This document shows, piece by piece, positions 5,331-11,572 of a stretch of DNA of 11,572 bases. The first letter of the stretch is position 1. Every line of letters begins with the position of its first letter. The DNA is from JBDSYA01 sp039925865 (GTDB lineage Bacteria; Bacteroidota; Ignavibacteria; Tepidaquicellales; Tepidaquicellaceae), in NCBI GenBank assembly GCA_039925865.1, contig JBDSYA010000105.1:1-11572 (forward strand). Reading direction: 5' to 3'. A program made the position numbers and the translations under genes. The notes under the pieces were generated by a model. It did not search any database. It had not been told where the DNA came from and worked only from the letters and a program-made list of their open reading frames with translations.

Positions 5331-7283
5331 ATGTCTAAAACAAAGATAAATTGTCCGAACTGCGGATTTGAAGTGAATGTTGACGAGGTTTTTGAGCATC
5401 AGGCTCAGGAAAAATTTAAGAGAGAATATGAAGAAAAGCTTTCAGTTCAGGTTTCTGTATTTAATAAAAAAAAGGAAGAGGTTGAGAGTGAAATTTTAAA
5501 GTTAAAAAAACTTAAAGAAGAGCAGGATGATATTATTCGGAAAAGACTTGAAGAACAGAGAGAAAAATTAAAGTCTGATGCTATTATAAAAGCTAAGAAA
5601 GATGTTGAATTTGAAATGCTAAAGATCAAGCAGGATTTTGAAATGAAGACAAAGGAGAATTTTCAGCTCAAGAAAAAAGAAGTTGAAATACTGAATAAAG
5701 AACGCGATCTCAAAGATAAAGAAGAGCAAATGAAGGTGGATATGGAAAAGCTGATGCTGGAAAAAGAAAAGGATATACAGGAGAGAACAGTACTGAGGGA
5801 ACAAGAGAAGCAGGAGCTTAAAAATAGAGAATACGAAAATCAGCTTCAAATACAGCTGAGATCAATTGAAGATCTTAAGAAAAAAGAAATTGAACTGATC
5901 AACAAAGAACAGGAATTTAAAGAACAGACAGAAAAAGAAAAGTCAGAAATTGAAAAACAACTAAATGAGAAGCTTAAAAGAAAAGAAGCTGAAATGTTAA
6001 GTATGGAAGCTGATCTGAAAAATGATGCAGAGCTTGTCAGAATTGAAAATGAGAAATATTTGCAAAACACGTTGAACGAAAAAGAAGCCGAGATTTTAAA
6101 AATTGAAAACGAACTTAAAAGAAAATCTGAACAGATCAGGTATGAAAACGAAAAACAATTAAATGAGAAGCTGAATGAAAAAGAAGCGGAGATCTTAAAT
6201 TTACAAAATGAGCATAATAGAAAAGCTGAACAAATCAAGATGGAAAGCGAAAGACAGTTGCAGCAAAAACTCAGAGAATCTGAAGAGCGAACACAAAGGA
6301 TAGAGCAGCAAAAGAACGATTTGATCATACGTGATCTGGAAAAACAAATGGAGGAGCACAAAAAGTGTATAGGAGATCTCAGATTAAAAGAGGCTGAAAT
6401 GTCCAACAAGGAATCTGAGTTAAAATATTATGCTGAACAAATAAAGATAGATAGTGAAAAAATATTATTTGAGAAGACCATAGAAGTGGAGCAGCGAACC
6501 ATAAAACGTGAACAGGAAAAAAATGAATTAAGAAAACTCGAATATGAAAAACAGCTAGATATACAGAAGAAACTCATAGACGAGTTGAAGAAAAAAGCTG
6601 AGCAGGGTTCACAACAGTTACAAGGTGAAATTCAGGAGATCGCACTGGAAGATTTTCTGAGAAACGCTTTTCCATATGATCTCATCAGTGAGGTCAGAAA
6701 AGGTGAAAGAGGTGCAGATGCCATGCATATTGTACGAAATAATTTACAACAGGAATGCGGCAAGATAATTTATGAGAGCAAACGTACGAAAAATTTCAGT
6801 GAATTATGGATCGAAAAATTAAAAGATGATCAGAATTTCCACCAGGCTGATATTGCAGTCATAGTGACGGAAACAATGCCGCGAGATATGGAAAGATTCG
6901 GCATGAAATCAGGAGTATGGATCTGTAATTATCAGGAAATAAAAAGTTTGTCGCTTGTATTTCGTGAAATGCTTATAAGAACGCAGTCTGTAAGGGCTGC
7001 ACAGGAAAACAAAGGTGAAAAAATGGATTTGCTTTACAGCTACCTCACAAGTAATGAATTTGTCTATCAGATAGAATCCATTGTTGAAAGTTTTATGTGC
7101 ATGCTTACTGATCTCCAAAAAGAAAAAAATGCAATGGAAAGAATGTGGAGTACCAGAGAAAAGCAGATTAGAAAAGTCCTTCTTAATACATCTACAATGT
7201 ATGGTTCAATAAAGGGAATTGCGGGAAATGCTGTCGGAAATGTAAAAGCACTGGAGTTACCGGAAAACGAACAATTGTTTTAG
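5331..7283 (+). CDS. DUF2130-family protein: zinc knuckle, modular coiled coil, PD-(D/E)XK-like domain
   Basis: The protein has 650 residues. The N-terminus has CPNCG (Cys 8 and 11), a half zinc-ribbon typical of the family. Residues about 22-430 are a continuous Glu/Lys-rich coiled coil. From 116 to 421 it is built of modules: starts at 116, 284 and 353 are 69 residues long, and starts at 185, 218 and 251 are 33 long, aligned without gaps. The C-terminal domain (about 435-640) matches DUF2130 features I know: a GERGAD segment (D463), YESKRTKN (E482, K484, an ExK pair), then ADIAVIVTE and GVW, and a KMDLLYSYLTS helix. D463 with E482-x-K484 resembles a PD-(D/E)XK nuclease core. Family function is unknown and nuclease activity is an inference. 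Family members I recall are nearer 400-450 residues, so this coil appears expanded. The leader is A/T-rich with no Shine-Dalgarno. A small NDT-like gene follows 77 bases downstream on the same strand. Confidence 0.85.
   Translation: MSKTKINCPNCGFEVNVDEVFEHQAQEKFKREYEEKLSVQVSVFNKKKEEVESEILKLKKLKEEQDDIIRKRLEEQREKLKSDAIIKAKKDVEFEMLKIKQDFEMKTKENFQLKKKEVEILNKERDLKDKEEQMKVDMEKLMLEKEKDIQERTVLREQEKQELKNREYENQLQIQLRSIEDLKKKEIELINKEQEFKEQTEKEKSEIEKQLNEKLKRKEAEMLSMEADLKNDAELVRIENEKYLQNTLNEKEAEILKIENELKRKSEQIRYENEKQLNEKLNEKEAEILNLQNEHNRKAEQIKMESERQLQQKLRESEERTQRIEQQKNDLIIRDLEKQMEEHKKCIGDLRLKEAEMSNKESELKYYAEQIKIDSEKILFEKTIEVEQRTIKREQEKNELRKLEYEKQLDIQKKLIDELKKKAEQGSQQLQGEIQEIALEDFLRNAFPYDLISEVRKGERGADAMHIVRNNLQQECGKIIYESKRTKNFSELWIEKLKDDQNFHQADIAVIVTETMPRDMERFGMKSGVWICNYQEIKSLSLVFREMLIRTQSVRAAQENKGEKMDLLYSYLTSNEFVYQIESIVESFMCMLTDLQKEKNAMERMWSTREKQIRKVLLNTSTMYGSIKGIAGNAVGNVKALELPENEQLF
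5676..6593 (+). repeat. In-frame tandem 99-bp and 207-bp modules encoding the coiled coil
   Basis: Codons for residues 116-421 fall into modules starting with a KExE motif at 116, 185, 218, 251, 284 and 353. Gaps are 69, 33, 33, 33 and 69 residues. The three 69-residue modules carry an RT pair exactly 36 residues after the anchor (152, 320, 389), while the 33-residue modules match only the first part. Adjacent short modules, framed 33 apart, share up to 20 of 33 residues by eye. 33 residues are three hendecads (11-residue coiled-coil repeats). Confidence 0.8.
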
Positions 7284-7360
7284 TAAGCAGAAATAAAATT
7301 ATCCTAAATATAAATTAACAAATTAAACAACTTACATAATCAATACGATTTTTCAAAATT

Positions 7361-7696
7361 ATGCTGATTGCAGTTGCCGGTCCATACAGTGCTTCCTCGG
7401 AAGAATTGAAGAAGAAAAATCTTGATTTGATGAATGAAGCTTCCGCAGGTATTTATAAAAAGGGGCACATACCAGTAATTGGAGTAAATGCGGCGTTATA
7501 TATTTTAGAAAAACTTCCTGAAGAAAAAAGATATGATGCCATGATGGAAATTTCTTTAACGATAGTAAATAAATGTGATGCCCTTTTGTTAATAGGTGAA
7601 TCTCCGGGGGCAAATATGGAAAGAGATCTTATCTTAGCTCAGGGAAAACCTGTTTTCAGATTATTAGAAAATATTCCGGAAAATAATTTAATTTGA
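7361..7696 (+). CDS. Nucleoside 2-deoxyribosyltransferase-like protein (DUF4406-like)
   Basis: This is a 111-residue cytoplasmic Rossmann-like protein. The N-terminal strand ends in AGPYS (6-10), typical of the base/sugar-binding loop in this superfamily. The segment S81-P-G83-A-N-M-E87 fits the SxGxxxE catalytic signature, in which Glu is the nucleophile of N-deoxyribosyltransferases and of the nucleotide hydrolase RCL/DNPH1. GKPVF (95-99) is the usual final strand. Such proteins cleave or exchange the N-glycosidic bond of deoxynucleosides or nucleotides; whether this one transfers or hydrolyses, and on what, is not readable. The related DUF4406 family is short and uncharacterised. There is no Shine-Dalgarno. 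The gene follows the DUF2130 gene by 77 bases, and its last 9 bases overlap the convergent VOC gene. Confidence 0.75.
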   Translation: MLIAVAGPYSASSEELKKKNLDLMNEASAGIYKKGHIPVIGVNAALYILEKLPEEKRYDAMMEISLTIVNKCDALLLIGESPGANMERDLILAQGKPVFRLLENIPENNLI

Positions 7697-8095
7697 AGAG
7701 CTTATGATCTTCCCCATTTCTACCATGACTATTTCATTTCCGTACAGATCCAGAAAATGAAAAAATTTATATTCCGGAGTTTCTACAGGCTCTCTGACAA
7801 TTTCAACCCGTTCCTTTAGAAGATGATCATATAAGTCATTTAAGGAATCTGTATAAATTACAAAAACAGGCTGACCTGCAGTCTGATTTCCAACATGATT
7901 TTTCTGTTCTTCTGAATCCGCTTTTACAAACCAAATTCCCGCTTTATCATTTGCGTTGAGTCCGATATGAAGAAATCTCTTAGAGTTTTCAGTAATGTCA
8001 AAAAATTTCTTACACATTAAAACTCTTTCATAAAACTCGAAAGCTTCATCATAATCATTTACGAGAAGAATGATCCGTCCTAATGACAGCTCCAT
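7688..8095 (-). CDS. VOC-fold protein (glyoxalase/bleomycin-resistance superfamily)
   Basis: This 135-residue protein has the paired beta-alpha-beta-beta-beta layout. It starts with a strand (GRIILLV, 6-12) followed by a helix with an FYERVL segment (21-26). It ends with FLDLYGNEIVMVE (114-126), the usual F-x-D-x-x-G-N closing strand, where E126 is the common metal-ligand position. The first strand lacks the usual His (Arg/Ile there), so the metal site may be altered or absent. That leaves enzyme, binding protein or resistance-type roles open. It follows the PPK2 gene by 22 bases on the same strand and is probably cotranscribed. Its stop overlaps the 3' end of the NDT-like gene, with no terminator between. 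Confidence 0.8.
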   Translation of the reverse strand: MELSLGRIILLVNDYDEAFEFYERVLMCKKFFDITENSKRFLHIGLNANDKAGIWFVKADSEEQKNHVGNQTAGQPVFVIYTDSLNDLYDHLLKERVEIVREPVETPEYKFFHFLDLYGNEIVMVEMGKIISSSN

Positions 8096-8117
8096 AGAAT
8101 TTTATTTGAATTAAGAA

Positions 8118-9017
8118 TTATACCTTGCCTTCAGCCAGAAGCTGATCTTTGATCTTCAAAAGTTCTGTTCTGACATCACCGTTTACTTCAGGATATTCAA
8201 GATCCATTGATTCAAACTGTTCATAGATTATATTTATTATTGCAAGCCTGGTAAACCATTTATCATCGGCAGGAATTATATACCAGGGAGCGAACTCCGT
8301 TGAAGTGTTGCTTATTGCATTCTGATAAGCCATCTGATAATCATCCCAATAAAGTCTTTCATTTGCATCTGCGGGAGAAAATTTCCAGTGTTTCTTATGA
8401 TTATCAATTCTTTCAATAAACCTTTTCTTTTGCTCTTTAGCGGAAACATGGAGGAAAAACTTCAGAATGATGGTACCATTCTGATTAATATTTTTCTCAA
8501 ATCTTTTTATCTGTTTAAACCTTGATTCCCAGAACTTTTCATCAATATCTGAAGCGGCATTAATTGAAGGAAGTTTTTCTTTCAAAATCATTTCGGGATG
8601 TACACGGGTAACAAGCACATTCTCATAATGAGATCGGTTGAAAATTCCAATCATCCCTCTTCCCGGAAGGGCTATGTAATGCCGCCACATATAATCATGA
8701 TCAATCTCAGCGATAGAAGGTGCTTTGAAACTGTGAACCTGAACTCCGGATGGATTAAGTCCTGACATAATATGCTTTACTGCGCTGTCTTTGCCGGCTG
8801 CGTCCATAGCCTGAAAAATTATAAGCAAACTGTATTTATCGTGTGCATAAAGTTTATCCTGCATAGCAGCCAACTTTTTTTTCCCCGCGTCTAAAAGTTC
8901 TTCACCCTGAGATTTTTCAATTTTTCCATCAGTATATTCTGTGGCGTAATCACTTAATTCAATTTTCTTACCTGGCTTTACAAGATATCTCTCAATATCA
9001 ATTATTTCATTCAGCAT
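8118..9017 (-). CDS. Polyphosphate kinase 2 (PPK2), class III-like
   Basis: This 299-residue enzyme moves phosphate between polyphosphate and nucleotides; PPK2 family members typically phosphorylate ADP, GDP or AMP. Walker A is AMDAAGKDS at 70-78. Walker B-type FNRSHYE is at 126-132, with a following RVHPE (138-142). The lid segment with HKKHWKFSP lies around 207-215, and APWYIIPADDKW (243-254) is the conserved C-terminal phrase. FNRSHYE and SGLNPSGVQ (85-93) resemble the class III subgroup, which can take AMP to ATP, rather than class I (FDRSWY). Subclass is inferred from these motifs. The protein is cytoplasmic. The start at 9017 is the first ATG; there is no strong Shine-Dalgarno. It heads a two-gene unit with the VOC gene. 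A terminator-like three-armed structure lies upstream on the same strand. Confidence 0.92.
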   Translation of the reverse strand: MLNEIIDIERYLVKPGKKIELSDYATEYTDGKIEKSQGEELLDAGKKKLAAMQDKLYAHDKYSLLIIFQAMDAAGKDSAVKHIMSGLNPSGVQVHSFKAPSIAEIDHDYMWRHYIALPGRGMIGIFNRSHYENVLVTRVHPEMILKEKLPSINAASDIDEKFWESRFKQIKRFEKNINQNGTIILKFFLHVSAKEQKKRFIERIDNHKKHWKFSPADANERLYWDDYQMAYQNAISNTSTEFAPWYIIPADDKWFTRLAIINIIYEQFESMDLEYPEVNGDVRTELLKIKDQLLAEGKV

Positions 9018-9173
9018 TTTTCACAACAATTTTTAGAATTTTATGAAACTTGAATTAAATTTAATACAAATGCAAACTAAATTTTTAAACATATAAAATT
9101 TTTCAATCAAAAATGAAAGTGTTTATTTTATAAAAAAATCCAATCAATTATTAATATTTCAGATATGATTAAC

Positions 9174-9224
9174 GCAGGGTTTGATAAATAAAAAACCCTG
9201 CAAGATGAAACGCATGCAGGGTTT
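9174..9224 (-). terminator. Three-armed terminator/attenuator-like structure upstream of ppk2
   Basis: On the minus strand, AAACCCTGCA (9224-9215) pairs with TGCAGGGTTT (9202-9193), followed by more T's: an intrinsic-terminator shape. A third arm, AAACCCTGC (9182-9174), can instead pair with the middle arm. The two hairpins are mutually exclusive. The structure lies about 155 bases upstream of the PPK2 start and would be in its leader if the promoter is further out; otherwise it may end a small RNA. Confidence 0.55.
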
Positions 9225-9257
9225 AATTAAAGGAAGAACAAAATATGAAAGAACGAT

Positions 9258-9275
9258 TGCCGGCGGGCGCCGGCA
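9258..9275. repeat. GC-rich palindrome
   Basis: TGCCGGC (9258-9264) and GCCGGCA (9269-9275) form a 7-bp perfect GC stem with a GGGC loop, in otherwise very AT-rich DNA. It resembles the palindrome at 5287-5300 in style but not in sequence. Confidence 0.5.
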
Positions 9276-9652
9276 GATGTAAGATGATAAATTACTTTTA
9301 CAAAAAACATTCACGAAATTTGGTATATGATTTAATTCTAATTAAAATCAGGGCTTGCTGAAAAATTATAAATTAAGGTCTGACAAGTATCCTTATAGTT
9401 TTTCGACATATTAATAACGGAAACGAATAATTATGAACTTGGATCACATCCGTTCAAAACGATGGAATTTTATAAATTGAAATTTTTCTTTTTTGATTTC
9501 GTACTCTTTATTGTTAAAGACAAAATTTATTCAACAATTCAATATTGCAATTTATACTTTGAAAAACGTTTTTGACGGAAGTGGACATTAAAGTATCTTA
9601 ACTACTAAAAAATACTTTTATCTAATTTCATTCTTTGTATATTCAAAAATAT

Positions 9653-11572
9653 ATGAGAATGAAGAATTTACTTAAAATATTGATTCTGATTTATGCGGTT
9701 AACTACAGTTTGTTGTATTCACAAACAGACACTTCCGGCTTAACCGCTGACACAACAGATCTTCGGAATGATCTTCAGGAAGAGATTTTAATGGATGGAT
9801 CTATTGATGAAAGTGAAGAATCAAAGTCACTGGATTTTCTGGAAAATCTAAAGCGCAACCCGCTTGATTTGAACAAATTAACTCTGGATGAACTTAATGA
9901 TATCCCCTTTCTCAGTTCTGTTTTGGCAAAAAAAATTATTGAATACAGAGTCAGTGAAAAGATTTTCAAATCAAAACGGGCTTTACTTAAGGTAGAAGGA
10001 ATTACCGAAGATCTTTACGAAAAAATAAAAGTATATCTAGTTGTCAGACAGTCTGTAAAGGATGTACTTATTGAGGAAACTGGAAATAAATTTTCTGTCT
10101 CAGAAGTAAACCGGACTCTTTCATTTTCTACAAAACTTAGGTCAAGTTATATATCAGACCTGCAGCAGAAGGATGGTTTTCTTAACGGAAATTATGAAGG
10201 TTCCCGCGCAAAGATATATAATCAATTGAATTCAAAATATAGCAAGATCGATTATAAACTCGAAGCAAATCTTACAATTGAAAAAGATGCCGGGGAGAAG
10301 AATCTTACGGATTTTGTTTCAGCTTTTTTAGAGTTAAAAGATTATAAGTTCATAAAGAATGCTGTTGCAGGAGATTACACTTTAAATTTTGCTCAGGGAA
10401 TTGCAATGTGGACTACGCTTGGCTTTTCAAAAGGAATTGATGCGGTAAGCCCTTTAAAGAAAAAAGGAAAAGGGATCGACGGTTACTCATCCGTAAATGA
10501 AGTTCAATTTTTCAGAGGAGCAGCTGCAAAACTAAATTTCAAAAATTTTTATTTAAATCTTTTTTATTCTGATAATCACTATGATGCAACAATCGACACT
10601 ACAGATGGAGATATATTAAGTTTTTATTACGATGGATATCACAGAACAACATCTGAAATAAACAGGAAAAACTCTGCAAAAGAAAAATTGCTTGGCGGAA
10701 GGGTATCGTATGAAAGCTTAAGCCTCAAGCTCGGCTCGACATACTGGACAAGCAAATTTTCAAAGTCAATTATTCCTGATTCTTTGAAATTATTATTCAA
10801 CTTTTCCGGCACAAGCGCAAATATGCTTTCTGTTGATTATGATATTATATTTAAGAACATGAACATTTATGGAGAATGGGCGAGATCACAATCAGGTTCA
10901 ATTGCAGGGATCGGCTCTGTGCAGATGACATTTTTTCGTCTTGCCGATGTATTACTTTCTTACAGAAATTATCCCATAGATTTCGCACCCGTCCATTCAT
11001 TCGGATTCGGTGAAAGAAACGGTAACACTTACAATGAAAGAGGATTTTATGCGGGCATCACTCTAAGACCTCTTAAAGGTTTATCTATTGACAGCTATTT
11101 CGATCAATTTAGTTTTCCTTACAGAACATTTTTTGATCCTGTGCCGACTTCCGGAAATGATTTTCTGACAAGTATAGAATGGCGCGCTTCAAAAGGCCTG
11201 ATATTTAATTTGAAATATAAAAATGAAAATAAAGATGATACCCGCGCAGTCACAGATGATTTCGGGAGGAAAGTAAAGCGGATCGATAACAGAAACCAGC
11301 TCAATGCAAGAGCCGGAATTATTTATCAGGTAACAGACAGGTTCCGGATCAGGAGCAGGTTTGAATATGTAAATGTTGATTATGAAAATTTCGGCGGTGA
11401 CAATAAAGGAATGTTATTTTTTTCAGACGTCCGCATAATTCCTTTAACCGGTTTAGTATTAGACATGAGATACCTGGTTTTTGAAACAGATGATTATGAC
11501 AGCAGGATCTACGAATTCGAAAACGATATAAAAGGTGTCTTGTCTAATGTTGCATTATATGGAAAAGGCCGC
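9653..11572 (+). CDS. Helix-hairpin-helix plus beta-strand-rich, probable outer-membrane barrel protein (3' end beyond window)
   Basis: The frame is open for 640 codons from ATG 9653 to the window edge, so the gene is 3'-truncated here. Residues 1-23 form a Sec-type signal peptide ending near LLYSQ. Residues 72-131 form a ComEA-like pair of helix-hairpin-helix motifs: NPLDLN, then AKKIIEYR, then a canonical LLKVEGI. The first hairpin reads IPFLSS rather than PGIG, so it is degenerate. The rest, about residues 145-640, alternates short aromatic/polar strands, with GDYTLNFAQG near 242-251, a pattern like an outer-membrane beta barrel. Periplasmic HhH regions bind DNA in ComEA of natural transformation; here such a region is fused to a likely barrel. 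DNA binding or uptake is an inference; similar fused proteins in Bacteroidota are, to my knowledge, uncharacterised. The leader is A/T-rich with no Shine-Dalgarno; an alternative ATG at 9659 gives a near-identical protein. Confidence 0.75.
   Translation, partial: MRMKNLLKILILIYAVNYSLLYSQTDTSGLTADTTDLRNDLQEEILMDGSIDESEESKSLDFLENLKRNPLDLNKLTLDELNDIPFLSSVLAKKIIEYRVSEKIFKSKRALLKVEGITEDLYEKIKVYLVVRQSVKDVLIEETGNKFSVSEVNRTLSFSTKLRSSYISDLQQKDGFLNGNYEGSRAKIYNQLNSKYSKIDYKLEANLTIEKDAGEKNLTDFVSAFLELKDYKFIKNAVAGDYTLNFAQGIAMWTTLGFSKGIDAVSPLKKKGKGIDGYSSVNEVQFFRGAAAKLNFKNFYLNLFYSDNHYDATIDTTDGDILSFYYDGYHRTTSEINRKNSAKEKLLGGRVSYESLSLKLGSTYWTSKFSKSIIPDSLKLLFNFSGTSANMLSVDYDIIFKNMNIYGEWARSQSGSIAGIGSVQMTFFRLADVLLSYRNYPIDFAPVHSFGFGERNGNTYNERGFYAGITLRPLKGLSIDSYFDQFSFPYRTFFDPVPTSGNDFLTSIEWRASKGLIFNLKYKNENKDDTRAVTDDFGRKVKRIDNRNQLNARAGIIYQVTDRFRIRSRFEYVNVDYENFGGDNKGMLFFSDVRIIPLTGLVLDMRYLVFETDDYDSRIYEFENDIKGVLSNVALYGKGR

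Larger units (their letters stand above)
9018..9652. other. Long divergent intergenic region between PPK2 and the HhH/barrel gene
   Basis: These 635 bases must hold the promoters of two divergent genes. The notable structures, the three-armed hairpin (9174-9224) and the GC palindrome (9258-9275), are listed separately. AAAAACGTTTTT (9562-9573) is a 12-base perfect palindrome that could be an operator. 9276-9561 and 9574-9652 show no convincing promoter, RNA or gene. Confidence 0.5.

Noticed and set aside
5447..6409. Three minus-strand frames opposite the DUF2130 coiled coil
   Set aside because: They are Ser/Phe/Leu/Cys-rich reverse readings of Glu/Lys-rich codons, a known artefact of coiled-coil genes.
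6909..7118. A 69-residue minus-strand frame
   Set aside because: It lies opposite the conserved DUF2130 C-terminal domain and has no recognisable motif.
7359..7613. An 84-residue minus-strand frame
   Set aside because: It is a shadow of the NDT-like gene, whose plus-strand motifs (AGPYS, SxGxxxE, GKPVF) are clear.
9245..9361. A 38-codon plus-strand frame with an AAGGAAG upstream
   Set aside because: It runs through the GC palindrome at 9258-9275, has no recognisable features, and could easily arise by chance. It would need conservation or ribosome data.
9775..9969. A 64-residue minus-strand frame
   Set aside because: It is antisense to the acidic linker and helix-hairpin-helix part of the 9653 gene; Ser/Phe-rich reverse reading.
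11119..11304. A 61-residue minus-strand frame
   Set aside because: It is antisense to the barrel part of the 9653 gene and has no support of its own.

Overview
The window is AT-rich, with short A/T-rich leaders and few clear Shine-Dalgarno sites. It carries paired Tat-exported ferritin-like proteins, an outer-membrane-type helix-hairpin-helix/barrel protein and CACAAAG-type intergenic palindromes. This suggests a Bacteroidota/Ignavibacteria-like bacterium. The assignment is an inference from gene content and style; no rRNA or marker gene is present.

Layout. 1-332 has no gene but holds a long imperfect palindrome of CACAAAG units. 333-1484 (+) is a secreted serine hydrolase of the class C beta-lactamase/S12 fold. 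It converges, across a bidirectional terminator (about 1655-1693), on a minus-strand pair: a Tat lipoprotein ferritin-like gene (3208 to 2501) followed 10 bases later by a Tat ferritin-like gene (2490 to 1714). A 5' region rich in inverted repeats separates this pair from the divergent msrB gene (3540-4019, +), so oxidative-damage repair sits back to back with possible iron or peroxide handling. 4020-4350 holds an 82-base inverted-repeat element and a second hairpin. 4351-5166 (+) is an unrecognised protein with one membrane anchor, closed by a strong terminator (5191-5227). 5331-7283 (+) encodes a DUF2130-type protein: a CxxC knuckle, a very long coiled coil, and a C-terminal domain with a PD-(D/E)XK-like ExK motif. 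7361-7696 (+) is a small nucleoside 2-deoxyribosyltransferase-like protein. It overlaps tail to tail with a minus-strand pair: a class III-like PPK2 polyphosphate kinase (9017 to 8118) and a VOC/glyoxalase-fold protein (8095 to 7688). The 635-base divergent region 9018-9652 holds a three-armed terminator/attenuator-like structure and a GC-rich palindrome. From 9653 to the window end (+) an open, 3'-truncated reading frame encodes a signal peptide, a ComEA-like helix-hairpin-helix region and a long beta-strand-rich part.

Most genes are housekeeping or stress accessory functions. The features most worth a second look are: (1) the modular coiled coil of the DUF2130 protein, built gaplessly from 33- and 69-residue modules, together with its same-strand NDT-like neighbour; (2) the mutually exclusive hairpins in the ppk2 leader; (3) the exact-register CACAAAG palindrome; and (4) the helix-hairpin-helix plus barrel fusion. 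I found no CRISPR array, tRNA, rRNA, transposase or integrase.
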